DNA of 64,000 bases from Flagellimonas ochracea. GTDB lineage: Bacteria; Bacteroidota; Bacteroidia; Flavobacteriales; Flavobacteriaceae. Positions 1 to 8,554 of this stretch are shown here, piece by piece (positions within the stretch are counted from its first letter, which is position 1; every line of letters starts with the position of its first letter). The position numbers and the translations under genes are program-made. The notes beneath the pieces were generated by a model. That model did no database searches. It was not told the origin of the DNA and saw only the letters and a list, made by a program, of their open reading frames with translations. Where the stretch lies: assembly GCF_009903685.1 (NCBI RefSeq), contig NZ_JAAABI010000004.1, positions 1 through 64,000 of the forward strand. The letters run 5' to 3'.

Positions 1-167
1 ATTCTGCAGAAAAACCGAGCGTGAGCGAAATTCATTTAGGAGAATTTGAAAATAGAAAAAATATTACTCCAACTTTATAGAATTAAAACTTTAATCAACA
101 ACGTTAACCAAAGTTCAAATAAACGATAGACTTTCATTTATAAATCAATCATTTACAGCTGTTTGTT

Positions 168-175
168 TATCTTTG
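168..175 (+). promoter_or_regulatory. Promoter -7 box for moaE-moaC
   Basis: TATCTTTG fits the Bacteroidota -7 consensus TAnnTTTG exactly. A good TTG -33 box is not visible at the usual 19-20 base spacing. Transcription would start near 180-183, leaving a leader of about 170 bases before moaE. Confidence 0.55.
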
Positions 176-233
176 ATATGACGAAAGATAAATCGGTCAC
201 AAAAGTTCACAAATCGTCAACATTTTGAAATCA

Positions 234-320
234 AAAAGTGGAAACCCCAATAAAACTGGGGGTCCGAGAGAAAAGTTCGATTCTTGCCGGGGCTACAAAT
301 CTTCCTTACTTTCCACTTTT
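234..320 (+). promoter_or_regulatory. Structured leader RNA upstream of moaE (candidate cis-regulatory element)
   Basis: AAAAGTGGAAA at 234-244 is perfectly complementary to TTTCCACTTTT at 310-320, giving an 11-bp closing stem. Inside it CCCCA (245-249) pairs with TGGGG (257-261) around a 7-base loop, and AGAA (269-272) can pair with TTCT (281-284) around AAGTTCGA. The CCCC run could instead pair with GGGG at 289-292, so two exclusive folds exist. The element ends 29 bases before the moaE start. Known Moco riboswitches sit before such genes, but I do not recognise their consensus here, so the class is open; an attenuator, a protein-binding leader or a new riboswitch are all possible. Confidence 0.5.
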
Positions 321-349
321 CTTGGTTACCTTAGCAAAAACACATTTCC

Positions 350-790
350 ATGGAAAAGAAAGTGAAAAATGTTTTTAGGCAAGGTGCTATTGCTCCAGAG
401 TTTATAGCAGAATCCATTGCCAAGCATCAATCCAAAACCGAAATAGGAGCTCACGATATCTTCTTGGGACAGGTGCGGGCCGATAAGATTGACGGAAAGA
501 CCGTATCAGCCATTGAGTATACCGCTTATGAAAGTATGGCCAACGCAAAGTTTAATGAAATCAGGGAGAATACATTTTCAAAATTCAACATCACCTGCAT
601 GCACATATATCATAGCCTTGGCAATGTAGGTGTAGGGGAAATATGTCTCTTTGTTTTCGTTTCCTCTCCGCATAGAAGAGTAGCTTTTGAAGCTCTTGAG
701 TATGTAGTGGAGGAAATAAAGGCCGAAGTACCTGTCTTTGGAAAAGAGCTTTTTCAGGATGACTCCTATCAATGGAAAGTAAATACCTAA
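350..790 (+). CDS. moaE: Molybdopterin synthase catalytic (large) subunit MoaE
   Basis: MoaE converts cyclic pyranopterin monophosphate into molybdopterin using sulfur carried on the MoaD C-terminus. The 146-residue length is normal. Family hallmarks are visible: GQVRADKIDGK near residue 40, the EYTAYESMA segment, HSLGNVGVGE near 87, SPHRRVAFEA near 106 and the active-site lysine region IKAEVPVFGKE near 123. The ATG at 350 follows the structured leader. moaC starts 4 bases after the stop, so the two are one operon. MoaD and the other cofactor genes are not in the window. The cofactor could serve the molybdenum hydroxylase at 17.2-20.0 kb. Confidence 0.95.
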   Translation: MEKKVKNVFRQGAIAPEFIAESIAKHQSKTEIGAHDIFLGQVRADKIDGKTVSAIEYTAYESMANAKFNEIRENTFSKFNITCMHIYHSLGNVGVGEICLFVFVSSPHRRVAFEALEYVVEEIKAEVPVFGKELFQDDSYQWKVNT

Positions 791-794
791 ACCC

Positions 795-1223
795 ATGGTC
801 GATATAACCCAAAAGCAATCCACCCATCGTACTGCTGTGGCCCAAGCTGTGGTAAAAGTCAGTTCAAAATCTACTTTAGATGCCATTGAAGCGGGTACAG
901 TACCCAAGGGAAATGTATTCGAAATTAGCAGAGCTGCCGGCTTTTTGGCCGTTAAAAAAACAGCGGACCTCTTGCCTGATTGCCACCCCTTGCCTGTAGA
1001 ATATTGTGGCATTGATTACGAAATAAAAGGGATGGAAATTGTCATCAACATAACTATAAAGACCTTTTACAAAACAGGCGTGGAAGTGGAGGCCATGCAC
1101 GGGGCAAGTGTGGTGGCACTAAACATGTATGATATGCTAAAACCAATAGACAAGGGCGTGGAAATACACCACATAAAACTCTTGAAAAAGACCGGTGGTA
1201 AGTCAGACATCGAAAACGATTAA
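795..1223 (+). CDS. moaC: Cyclic pyranopterin monophosphate synthase MoaC
   Basis: MoaC catalyses the second half of the first step of molybdenum cofactor synthesis, turning the MoaA product into cyclic pyranopterin monophosphate. The conserved segments are in order: TVPKGNVFEISRAAG, the LPDCHPLPVE histidine loop near residue 56, TGVEVEAMHGASVVAL near 95 and the DK pair in MLKPIDKGVEI near 115. The usual MCKA is MLKP here; the catalytic Asp-Lys is kept. At 142 residues it is shorter than the about 160 of E. coli, mostly at the N-terminus. It is translated from an ATG 4 bases after moaE. A short A/T-rich gap separates it from the next gene. Confidence 0.95.
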   Translation: MVDITQKQSTHRTAVAQAVVKVSSKSTLDAIEAGTVPKGNVFEISRAAGFLAVKKTADLLPDCHPLPVEYCGIDYEIKGMEIVINITIKTFYKTGVEVEAMHGASVVALNMYDMLKPIDKGVEIHHIKLLKKTGGKSDIEND

Positions 1224-1293
1224 ATTTTTTTCACATTTTTTCTTGACGATTCCATTTTTGTTCTATTTTTAATTTGATGTTAAGCTAACGGCT

Positions 1294-1596
1294 ATGAACA
1301 ACCTCAGAAGAGTTATAGTAGACTTCAAAAAGCTGACTCCCGAAGTATTGAAGCTTTTGGTAGACAAGTATCCGGATGGTTATGGCGATGACGATGTGGT
1401 TAATTTTCGAAACCTTAAGGGAGAAGTGATCGAAGCGGTTGAGGTTTCTACGAATGACACCAAATATTTGGTCAAGATCAGTTCCAAATTGGAGCATAGC
1501 ATGGCCAATTTTGATGATGATACCGAAGATCTTGATACTGAAGATTTGGGGGAACTTTCCGAAAAAGATGGGGATTTTGATTCCGAGGAAGAATAG
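1294..1596 (+). CDS. Small acidic conserved flavobacterial protein
   Basis: This 100-residue protein has a structured N-terminal two thirds (MNNLRRVIVDFKKL..., a helix then YPDGYGDDDVVNFRN and an EVS...YLVKISSKLE strand pair) and a disordered acidic tail from about residue 73 rich in Asp and Glu. I recall similar proteins in flavobacteria, sometimes named DNA primase without clear support; no primase motif is visible. It starts 70 bases after moaC and may have its own promoter (TTG, then TATTTTTA 18 bases later). It ends 5 bases before the convergent dehydrogenase gene. Function unknown. Confidence 0.85.
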   Translation: MNNLRRVIVDFKKLTPEVLKLLVDKYPDGYGDDDVVNFRNLKGEVIEAVEVSTNDTKYLVKISSKLEHSMANFDDDTEDLDTEDLGELSEKDGDFDSEEE

Positions 1597-1601
1597 ATAG
1601 T

Positions 1602-2543
1602 TTATTTTCTCAGATTTTTTAGCATTTCAGCCGTAGTTTGGTCCAAATCATATTTCGGTTTCCAATCCCAATCCTCTTTAGCCAAAGAATCATCGATACT
1701 GCTCGGCCATGTATCGGCAATTTTTTGCCTAAAATCAGGTATATAGGCTATTGTAAAATCCGGAATATGCTTTTTTATGCTTTGGGCCATATCATGAGGA
1801 GTAAAACTCATACTGCCTAAATTATAGGAGGAGTGAACGCTTATTTTCTCAGCCGGACTTTCCATTAACTCCATGGTGGCCCTTATCGCATCGTCCATGT
1901 ACATCATGGGCAATTTGGTGTGCTTACTTAAAAAACACTGGTAAGCACCTTTTTCCAAGGCATCATGATAAATTTCAACAGCATAGTCCGTGGTGCCTCC
2001 ACCGGGCATGGTTTTCCAGCTAATTAGGCCTGGATATCGCACACTACGCACATCTACCCCATATTTGGTATTATAGTATTCGCACCAACGTTCGCCAGAT
2101 TGTTTGCTAATGCCATAAACGGTGCTGGGTTCCATAATGGTGTGCTGTGGGGCGTTCTCCTTAGGTGTGTTGGGACCAAAAACCGCAATGCTGGAAGGCC
2201 AAAAGATTTTGGAGATCTTTTTTTCTTTTGCCAAATCCAGCACATTAAAAAGTGAGTTCATATTTAGGTTCCAAGCCCTGTCCGGAAACTTTTCAGCGGT
2301 GGCACTTAGCATGGCAGCCATTAAGTAGACCTCATCTATCTCATAGTGCATTACTACATCTTCAATAGCCTTGTAGTTAGTGGCATCGAGCAGTTCAAAA
2401 GGCCCCGAGGCCATAAGGGCTTCGTTACCTTCCCTAATGTCACTGGCCACTACCGTTTCCGAGCCATATTTATTTCTGAGTTCATAGGTTAGCTCGGTTC
2501 CGATTTGACCACAGGCACCAAGAATAAGGATAGGTTTTTGCAT
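1602..2543 (-). CDS. L-threonine 3-dehydrogenase, short-chain (epimerase-like) type
   Basis: The 313-residue protein has an N-terminal Rossmann motif GACGQIGTEL (residues 8-17) and the extended-SDR catalytic YGISK near residue 143, with a Ser in WPSSIAVFG before it. Sequence style and length match the NAD-dependent threonine dehydrogenases of the epimerase-like SDR group described from Flavobacterium frigidimaris, which oxidise L-threonine to 2-amino-3-ketobutyrate. The substrate is inferred from family resemblance, and a generic NAD-dependent epimerase is the alternative. It stands alone on the minus strand, divergent from the lipoprotein gene at 2609. Confidence 0.85.
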   Translation of the reverse strand: MQKPILILGACGQIGTELTYELRNKYGSETVVASDIREGNEALMASGPFELLDATNYKAIEDVVMHYEIDEVYLMAAMLSATAEKFPDRAWNLNMNSLFNVLDLAKEKKISKIFWPSSIAVFGPNTPKENAPQHTIMEPSTVYGISKQSGERWCEYYNTKYGVDVRSVRYPGLISWKTMPGGGTTDYAVEIYHDALEKGAYQCFLSKHTKLPMMYMDDAIRATMELMESPAEKISVHSSYNLGSMSFTPHDMAQSIKKHIPDFTIAYIPDFRQKIADTWPSSIDDSLAKEDWDWKPKYDLDQTTAEMLKNLRK

Positions 2544-2608
2544 TTATAAAAGACGTTAATTGCTCTCAACGGTAAAGATAGCCTTTCTTAAAATTTGTAC
2601 ATTCGCCT

Positions 2609-3106
2609 ATGCGAAAATTGTTATATCTGCTGATTTTTAGCCTTACCCTTTTCAGTTGCAGGCAACAAGACAAGGGGGATGCAACCAGCTATGTGGATGA
2701 ATCGGGTTTTAACTACCAAAAATTGCCCGATAAGACCACTATCAATGCAGAGGCTTTGGCCCTTATAGAAGAATGGGAGGAGTTCCAAAAGTTTAATGAG
2801 AGCATTGATGTTTTGTACAAGGCCAAAAACAATGAGGATTTGATCTTGGCCATAGATGATCTTATTGAAAAGGAAAAGCTACTTGCGGAGGGGAACTATC
2901 CAGAAATGTTCAACACACTACAGGTAAAAAGCAGGCAACGTGTGCTCAAGACGTATCTTTACAAGGTGAAATCGCATGTTTTGGAGAATCAGGAAACCAC
3001 CCAACCTACTGTTGAGATGTTGACCGCATACAATGCCCTCAGAAAACAGTTGAACATTATCGTAAATAGTCAGTTGGACAAAGAACTAATACTGGATGAA
3101 GACTAG
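2609..3106 (+). CDS. Predicted lipoprotein of unknown function
   Basis: The first 17 residues form a lipoprotein signal peptide ending in the lipobox LFSC, so the mature 149-residue protein is probably anchored in the envelope. The rest is mainly helical and charged, with several short repeats of Glu/Lys-rich helix (residues 45-95). No known domain is recognised. The next gene starts inside its last codons (11-base overlap), so the two are translated together. Confidence 0.85.
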   Translation: MRKLLYLLIFSLTLFSCRQQDKGDATSYVDESGFNYQKLPDKTTINAEALALIEEWEEFQKFNESIDVLYKAKNNEDLILAIDDLIEKEKLLAEGNYPEMFNTLQVKSRQRVLKTYLYKVKSHVLENQETTQPTVEMLTAYNALRKQLNIIVNSQLDKELILDED

Positions 3107-3593
3107 AATTTTAAGCTTTTTACTTTGCACTGCCTCTGTTACCCTTATGGCTCAAAACCCGGAAAAGGAACAAATTAACTTGCTTTTGGACGCGTGGCAC
3201 GAAGCTGCTGCCAATGCAGATTTTGACACCTATTTTGAAAAAATGACCGAAGATGGGGTTTTCATTGGGACAGATGCGACCGAGAATTGGCAAAACGAGG
3301 CTTTCAGAACATTTTCCAAGCCCTATTTTGATAGGGGCAAAGCATGGAGCTTTACTGCGGTGGAACGCAACATTTATGTTGGAAATAATGAAGATTTCGC
3401 CTGGTTTGATGAACTGTTGGACACTCAAATGAAAATCTGCAGAGGCTCAGGAGTGCTTAAAAAAGTGGATGGGCAATGGAAAATTGCACACTACGTACTG
3501 TCAATTGCAGTACCCAATGATAATGTAGCAGAGTTGATTGAAATCAAAAAAGAAAAAGACAGTCTACTGCTTCTTCAGCTCAGAAAACAATAA
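3096..3593 (+). CDS. Secreted NTF2/SnoaL-like protein
   Basis: A signal peptide (MKTRILSFLLCTASVTLMAQ) precedes a single NTF2-like cone fold: the helix EQINLLLDAWHEAAANADFDTYFEKM, the GVFIGTDATENW strand, and the C-terminal VDGQWKIAHYVLSIAVPND strand typical of SnoaL_3 proteins. Such domains bind small ligands or act as enzymes; the role here cannot be read from sequence. It overlaps the lipoprotein gene upstream by 11 bases, which suggests a shared envelope role. Confidence 0.88.
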   Translation: MKTRILSFLLCTASVTLMAQNPEKEQINLLLDAWHEAAANADFDTYFEKMTEDGVFIGTDATENWQNEAFRTFSKPYFDRGKAWSFTAVERNIYVGNNEDFAWFDELLDTQMKICRGSGVLKKVDGQWKIAHYVLSIAVPNDNVAELIEIKKEKDSLLLLQLRKQ

Positions 3594-3612
3594 GCGATTG
3601 ATGTGATACCTT

Positions 3613-4305
3613 TTACTCGTCCTGGGGCTTTTCTTTTCTGGACTCCAAGGCCTGCTTGCTTAGACTGGCTAAATTAAAGTTGGGGTCCAGTTTCAACGCC
3701 TCATCGATTTGGGCAATGGCACTATCAATATTGTTTTTATCCGTATTGTAGGTGACCAAACCTTTCAGGTGTAAAAAAGCCGCCTTTAAAGGCACCTCAT
3801 AAGGTTGTTGTCTTTCATAGAAAGCATACTTCATATCATCCTTGGCATTGGCGATTCCGTATTCAATATTTTCCAAAGCACCGCTGTTGTCCCCGACCAA
3901 TATTTTAATATCGGCCAGTTCGTAGGCCAAATGAGGAGAAGGAATCCGGCCAAAAAGTACTTCAAAATGCTCTAGAGCCCTTTTGGGTTGGTTCAATGAT
4001 TTTAGGGAAACAGCCTTCACCTGAACGGCCAAATCAGAATCATCGGCATTCTTTTCAATACCTATGGTGTTCAAAGCTTGCATGTGCTGGTTGTTGTTCA
4101 TGTATACAAATGCGAGCGTATCTTTTCGTTCTGTTGAGGGAGCAAGCACATTGAGGTGTGTAAGTGCATTGATTACCCCCCCCACATCACCTTGAAGCCG
4201 CATTTCCTTATAAAAGGCCTTATAATGTTCCAAAAGGGCGTTTTGGGTTTGGGCAAACCCAATAAAACCAACAAACAGCGTAAATAGTATAACAAGCTTT
4301 CTCAT
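3613..4305 (-). CDS. Periplasmic TPR-containing protein
   Basis: A cleavable signal peptide (MRKLVILFTLFVGFIGFAQ) is followed by helical repeats spaced like tetratricopeptides, for example ALEHFEVLFGRIPSPHLAYELADI near residue 110 and IAQIDEALKLDPNFNLASL near 200. TPR domains mediate protein contacts. The 230-residue protein has no other recognisable domain. It is a single gene convergent with the NTF2-like gene, 19 bases apart. Confidence 0.88.
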   Translation of the reverse strand: MRKLVILFTLFVGFIGFAQTQNALLEHYKAFYKEMRLQGDVGGVINALTHLNVLAPSTERKDTLAFVYMNNNQHMQALNTIGIEKNADDSDLAVQVKAVSLKSLNQPKRALEHFEVLFGRIPSPHLAYELADIKILVGDNSGALENIEYGIANAKDDMKYAFYERQQPYEVPLKAAFLHLKGLVTYNTDKNNIDSAIAQIDEALKLDPNFNLASLSKQALESRKEKPQDE

Positions 4306-4383
4306 TGAGTATCTTTTAAGTGCGGCAAAACTAAAAAAATTATCTGTATCTAGTTGTTAAAGAATACCATATCCGAATGGTTG

Positions 4384-5193
4384 CTATGTGAAAATGGAAG
4401 TTTTGAACCGATGTCCCTTATCCTTAAAATTTTTCCCAACGACAATTTTTCCAGATGGATATGATGGTGTGTCGGCATACTTGGGAGGGGGAATGCCCCG
4501 TTTTTTTGCCTCAGCAGTGTAGTAATCCTTCTTTGATGGATGAAAGGGGTATACCCCATTAAATATTTCGCCCCAATAATTATTCTTTAGGATGGTGGTG
4601 ATGAGCAGAATACAATCATTTCTGTGAATCAAATTAACTGGTGCATTGCCATTGGACAGGTTTTCTCTTCTAGACAGCATAGTAACGGGATGTCGGTCAG
4701 GACCAATCAATCCCCCAAAACGGATTACGGTAACCTGTAAATCAGCATCGTTCAGAAACAGCTGTTCGCAAGCCAACAATTGTCTGCCTGATTCGCTTTT
4801 GGGCTCAGGAAGGGTATCCTCAGTAACCTCACCCTGTTCATCACCGTATACAGAGGTACTGCTCACAAAGATAATTTTGCGAACCATGCTTTTTTTGATT
4901 TCGGTATGGAGGAGCTCCATTTTATCAATAAAACTTTCTCGATTTTTACCCCTTAACCCTGGAGGAATGTCAATGATCAAAACATCAATATGATCGAAAA
5001 AACCTTTTAGGTTTCCTTCTATTTTTTTTGCTGATAGTTGAATTTGATAAGCTGTTACGCCAGCCTCATGCAGGGTTTGAATTTTTTCTCGTGAAGTGGT
5101 TGTTCCATGCACTTCAAATGCATTTTTCAGAAGTGTTTTGGCCAAAGGCAACCCCAGCCAACCACAACCCAATATGCCTATTCGTTCACTCAA
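4384..5193 (-). CDS. NAD(P)-binding Rossmann protein, YeeZ-like SDR
   Basis: The 269-residue protein opens with a dinucleotide-binding motif GILGCGWLGLPLA (residues 6-18) and has the FVSSTSVYGDEQGEV segment near 110 usual in atypical extended SDRs of the YeeZ type, where the catalytic Tyr is kept in SVYG. Its substrate is unknown. The ATG lies inside the last codons of the M28 peptidase gene (8-base overlap), so it is translationally coupled to that gene. Confidence 0.88.
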   Translation of the reverse strand: MSERIGILGCGWLGLPLAKTLLKNAFEVHGTTTSREKIQTLHEAGVTAYQIQLSAKKIEGNLKGFFDHIDVLIIDIPPGLRGKNRESFIDKMELLHTEIKKSMVRKIIFVSSTSVYGDEQGEVTEDTLPEPKSESGRQLLACEQLFLNDADLQVTVIRFGGLIGPDRHPVTMLSRRENLSNGNAPVNLIHRNDCILLITTILKNNYWGEIFNGVYPFHPSKKDYYTAEAKKRGIPPPKYADTPSYPSGKIVVGKNFKDKGHRFKTSIFT

Positions 5194-7465
5194 AACGCAT
5201 AGTTTTGGTCACTAAAATGGCATCGTTTAGCACAAATGGCATGGGAATACTGTTTTCCGGTCTTTTGGGTACGGTGAACTCGGGATGGGTTAGTAAATCG
5301 TTGGAAGCTTCATAAAACGTTAGCTCCAGCACAGCATCTTTTGGATAGCTCATTCCCAACTCGGTAAACTCGTTATTAGAAAGGTAATGGGTTATCAACC
5401 TTTTCTTTCTGTTTTTTAAATAATAATCCGATAAAGGAATATTGTTCGCCTTGGCTGAGTTCAGTGCAATTTCGTTGGTGTAAATATCCAATCGGTTGAC
5501 GTTCCTTTTTGGTGTAACACATAATTCCAAAATACGTTCATTGCCAATTACCGTATCCAAAGTAACATCAATCCATGGAGTGGCGATTTCTTTTTTTGGA
5601 GCTTCGGCGATCTGAGTAAATCGGGTGAGATACTTACTGGATAGGGTCTTGAACGATTCACTTTGACCAGGTTCTTTTCCATCTTTCAAAAACTGGCTGT
5701 TCCACCCAATGGTTTTTTGGTCGTAGGTCGCCCATACGGCTGAATCCGAATCGGCATCATATACATACAAAAGGCTACTGGGTTTGGGCCGTTCTTTGTT
5801 TAAATTGGAATTGATATGTGACAGAATACCAAAACCCAAGAAAAGAAAAAGGGTGAAATAGGCAAGCTGGTCCTTATTTTTGAGCAATCCAAAGAAAGGG
5901 AGCGTCAAAAAGAATAGTAGAGGAACAAAAACGGTAACTGCTACCATCATTTTCAATCCAAGTCCCACCGGAAACATCTTAATAAAAGGAGCATAAATGA
6001 ATAGAGCTGGCAAAGCTAAAAACACCAATAGAAATGGATTGGGTTTTTCTTGGTTGACGATTACCATGAAGGCAGCCAAAACTCCAAAAACAGGCACAAT
6101 GAAAAAACTGGCTCCCTTTAAATAGCTGGCAACAACGGCACAAATTACCAACCAAACAAGAACCGGAGCTACCAACAGATTTGAGGTGCTCGTCTTCCTA
6201 AACTGGTGATACAGCCAAAGACAAATGCCTATGGATAACATGGCAAACATGAAAATGTAGGTATGCCCATTATAGGTAAATCCATGTAACATATCCTTGA
6301 ACTGTGGATACCACCAAGTCAATACTTTCCAAAAGAAATACCCTATTGCCCCGTTGATTGTCAATGCCAGTAAAAGGGGTAGAAATCCTTTAAAAATGTC
6401 TTTTGCGTTGAGCGCAGCTTTCTTGAACCCAAAAATTATTAGCGATATAAAGGCAATCACCGCTAGGGCCAACATCGGCCAAATCCATTCGTAGGGATAC
6501 GAAATCAATCCAAAAAATGGAAGATTGAAGTATACGAGGTCATCGAGACTCTTTAGGATATTCAAATCCGCATTGCTAAAATGGTGCAGGAGAGGCATTA
6601 GATAGCTTCCTTGATGGGCCAATGAATTTCGGTCCAATCGCTCATAGGTGTCCAAAGCGGTGTGGTAGTCAAAATGGTCGTCAATAAAGGCAAAATTAAA
6701 GCCTTCTATATCACCATCTTCACGAAAAACGGTTAGGTCCGTATCGTTGGGCAGCATTTTGTAAATACTATAGGCCAACGAATTGGCAACCGGGTATTTT
6801 GGATTGGCCTTTGTGAACTCCTTGATCAGATTTCCATTTCCCCTATTGGTTTCAATCAACATATAGCTGGGGCCTCCACTTCCACGAGCCTCAAAATTTA
6901 GGACCAAACCCACATCTTTGGCCCATGGATGTTTGTTGACAAAGAGGTCTGCTCCATTGAGTCCTAATTCCTCAGCATCTGTAATAAGAACAATGATATC
7001 GTTTTTGGGTGCTTCATTCTTTGCCAGAAATGCACGTACACCCTCTAAGATTGTGGCCACTCCACTTCCTGCATCACTGGCACCATAAGAAGAATGGGGA
7101 TTGCTGTCGTAATGCGACAAAAGTACGAGTGCCTTGCCTTCAGAAGTTCCATTGATTCTGGCCAGGATGTTGGTGGCTTTGCTCAGATTTCCCCAATCAC
7201 CGCTGGAATATCCCTCTTGGGTGAAGGTTTCCAACCCTAGTTTTTTAAGTTCGGCAATTATGTAGTTCCTTACTCGGGCATGCCCTGGGAATCCGACCGC
7301 GTGGGGTTCCTTGGATATGTTTTCAACATGTTTTAAGGCATTTTCGTTGGAAAACGAAGTGGGAGCAACATCTGCATTAATTTTGTAGGCAGGCATCAAG
7401 GATTTATAACTCCAATACACAGCAAAACAAAGGAAAAGCAGGGCGAGGGAACGGGAGATTTTCAT
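5186..7465 (-). CDS. Membrane-anchored M28 family zinc aminopeptidase
   Basis: The N-terminus has one membrane segment or signal (residues 5-22), then an M28 peptidase domain. Zinc-ligand motifs are visible: LLSHYDSNP near residue 116, GASDAGSGVATILE near 128, DAEELGLNGAD near 163 and the DDHFDYHTALDT segment near 264. From about residue 310 to 560 there are eight or so hydrophobic helices, then a soluble C-terminal domain of about 190 residues. This layout (peptidase, multi-pass membrane domain, periplasmic tail) is common in Bacteroidota and resembles Fxna/ERMP1-like M28 proteins. It is the first gene of a two-gene unit. Confidence 0.93.
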   Translation of the reverse strand: MKISRSLALLFLCFAVYWSYKSLMPAYKINADVAPTSFSNENALKHVENISKEPHAVGFPGHARVRNYIIAELKKLGLETFTQEGYSSGDWGNLSKATNILARINGTSEGKALVLLSHYDSNPHSSYGASDAGSGVATILEGVRAFLAKNEAPKNDIIVLITDAEELGLNGADLFVNKHPWAKDVGLVLNFEARGSGGPSYMLIETNRGNGNLIKEFTKANPKYPVANSLAYSIYKMLPNDTDLTVFREDGDIEGFNFAFIDDHFDYHTALDTYERLDRNSLAHQGSYLMPLLHHFSNADLNILKSLDDLVYFNLPFFGLISYPYEWIWPMLALAVIAFISLIIFGFKKAALNAKDIFKGFLPLLLALTINGAIGYFFWKVLTWWYPQFKDMLHGFTYNGHTYIFMFAMLSIGICLWLYHQFRKTSTSNLLVAPVLVWLVICAVVASYLKGASFFIVPVFGVLAAFMVIVNQEKPNPFLLVFLALPALFIYAPFIKMFPVGLGLKMMVAVTVFVPLLFFLTLPFFGLLKNKDQLAYFTLFLFLGFGILSHINSNLNKERPKPSSLLYVYDADSDSAVWATYDQKTIGWNSQFLKDGKEPGQSESFKTLSSKYLTRFTQIAEAPKKEIATPWIDVTLDTVIGNERILELCVTPKRNVNRLDIYTNEIALNSAKANNIPLSDYYLKNRKKRLITHYLSNNEFTELGMSYPKDAVLELTFYEASNDLLTHPEFTVPKRPENSIPMPFVLNDAILVTKTMRFE

Positions 7466-7586
7466 GGTTTAGTACGTTGGTATGTAAAAGTATGAAATTA
7501 TGAAAGGTTCGCAGATTTAGTACAAAAAAAATGAAAATCTCATCAAAAATAGCTATATTTAAGATTCAACCTTTAACAGTAATCCT

Positions 7587-8057
7587 ATGGGAATCAAGAG
7601 TTTTCAAGGCGTAAGATCTAAAGAAGAGGCCAAGAAAAAGTACAATGCGCCCATTTTGGTTGAGGATTATATGACCAAGAAGCTGGTTACTTTTACTCCG
7701 GACCAATCTATTTTGGAGGTGATGGAAGCATTTGCAAAGCACCACATTTCGGGGGGCCCCGTATTGGATAAAAATGGTTTTTTGGTTGGGATTATCTCGG
7801 AAGCGGATTGTATGAAACAGATTTCTGAAAGCCGATATTTTAACCAACCCATTTTAGACAAAAGTGTGGAACGTTTTATGACCAAAGATGTAGAGACCAT
7901 ACCTTTTGACATGAGCATTTTCGATGCTGCTGGAGTTTTTGTGAAGCACAACCGGCGACGGTTGCCCGTTATGAAAAATGACATTTTGGTTGGGCAAATA
8001 AGTAGGAAGGACATCGTTATAGCCGCCCTAAAGCTCAGTGCACAAAACTGGAAATAA
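7587..8057 (+). CDS. Two-CBS-domain protein
   Basis: Almost all of the 156 residues form a pair of CBS domains: first VEDYMTKKLVTFTPDQSILEVMEAFAKH... from about residue 28, second VERFMTKDVETIPFDMSIFDAAGVF from about residue 95. CBS pairs bind adenosyl nucleotides and usually sense energy charge or regulate a partner. There is no fused effector domain. The gene is monocistronic, convergent with the zinc-ribbon gene and only 10 bases from it. Confidence 0.92.
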   Translation: MGIKSFQGVRSKEEAKKKYNAPILVEDYMTKKLVTFTPDQSILEVMEAFAKHHISGGPVLDKNGFLVGIISEADCMKQISESRYFNQPILDKSVERFMTKDVETIPFDMSIFDAAGVFVKHNRRRLPVMKNDILVGQISRKDIVIAALKLSAQNWK

Positions 8058-8067
8058 CATTATTCCC

Positions 8068-8421
8068 TTATTCCCGTTTTACAATCATAAAATAATCGTT
8101 GTCCAAGGGTAAATATCCTAAATCGTACACAAAGTAATAAGTGCTTCCTTTTTTTGTGGTATAGATATTTGTGATGTACTCAAAATCAAACCCTCGGTCC
8201 ATCAGCCGCATTTTAGTCGTCGTGGTTTTTCCATCTTTCAGTGGAAAACTGTTGAGGATGCGATAGTTTTTACGCAACTTGTTGTTGATGTTCCTCATCA
8301 AGTTTTTGCTATCCTTGTTGAGTCTGTTGTTATGGGCATTTCTGCAATGGTCAGAACAAAATTTTTTATCCGCCCTGCCAACGAGCTTGTCGCCACATTC
8401 CAAACATTTTCGTTCTTCCAT
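8068..8421 (-). CDS. Small zinc-ribbon protein
   Basis: This 117-residue protein has an N-terminal four-Cys zinc ribbon, CLEC...FCSDHC (residues 5-26), like the DUF2116/FCS-type fingers, followed by a basic segment (NNRLNKDSKNLMRNINNKLRKN) and a C-terminal mostly beta part ending in a YDLGYLPLDNDYFMIV strand. It could bind nucleic acid, but this is inference. It is conserved in flavobacteria as a hypothetical protein to my knowledge. Confidence 0.85.
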   Translation of the reverse strand: MEERKCLECGDKLVGRADKKFCSDHCRNAHNNRLNKDSKNLMRNINNKLRKNYRILNSFPLKDGKTTTTKMRLMDRGFDFEYITNIYTTKKGSTYYFVYDLGYLPLDNDYFMIVKRE

Positions 8422-8554
8422 GACATAAGATTAGGTAACCACAAGATCATACTTTTTTGACAAACTTTAAGATTGTGCATGCCTCACCCAGAGAGTGAAT
8501 GTCCTTGAAAATTTAAACCAGACGCTTCTTTATCCAGCTAAAATACCTACTTCC

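Noticed and set aside
178..228. 16-codon upstream reading frame in the moaE leader
   Set aside because: Its ATG lies only two bases after the -7 box, at or before the expected transcript start, so it is unlikely to be translated.
262..297. tRNA-like 3' segment (GTTCGATTC followed by CCGGGGCTAC) before moaE
   Set aside because: The T-loop-like string is striking and the upstream hairpin resembles an anticodon arm, but the T stem pairs only partly, the variable loop would be nine bases, and no 5' acceptor or D arm exists. It fits better as part of the leader structure, and not as a tRNA or an attachment site.
578..1012. Long antisense frame over moaE-moaC
   Set aside because: It is a shadow of the coding frames with no family resemblance.
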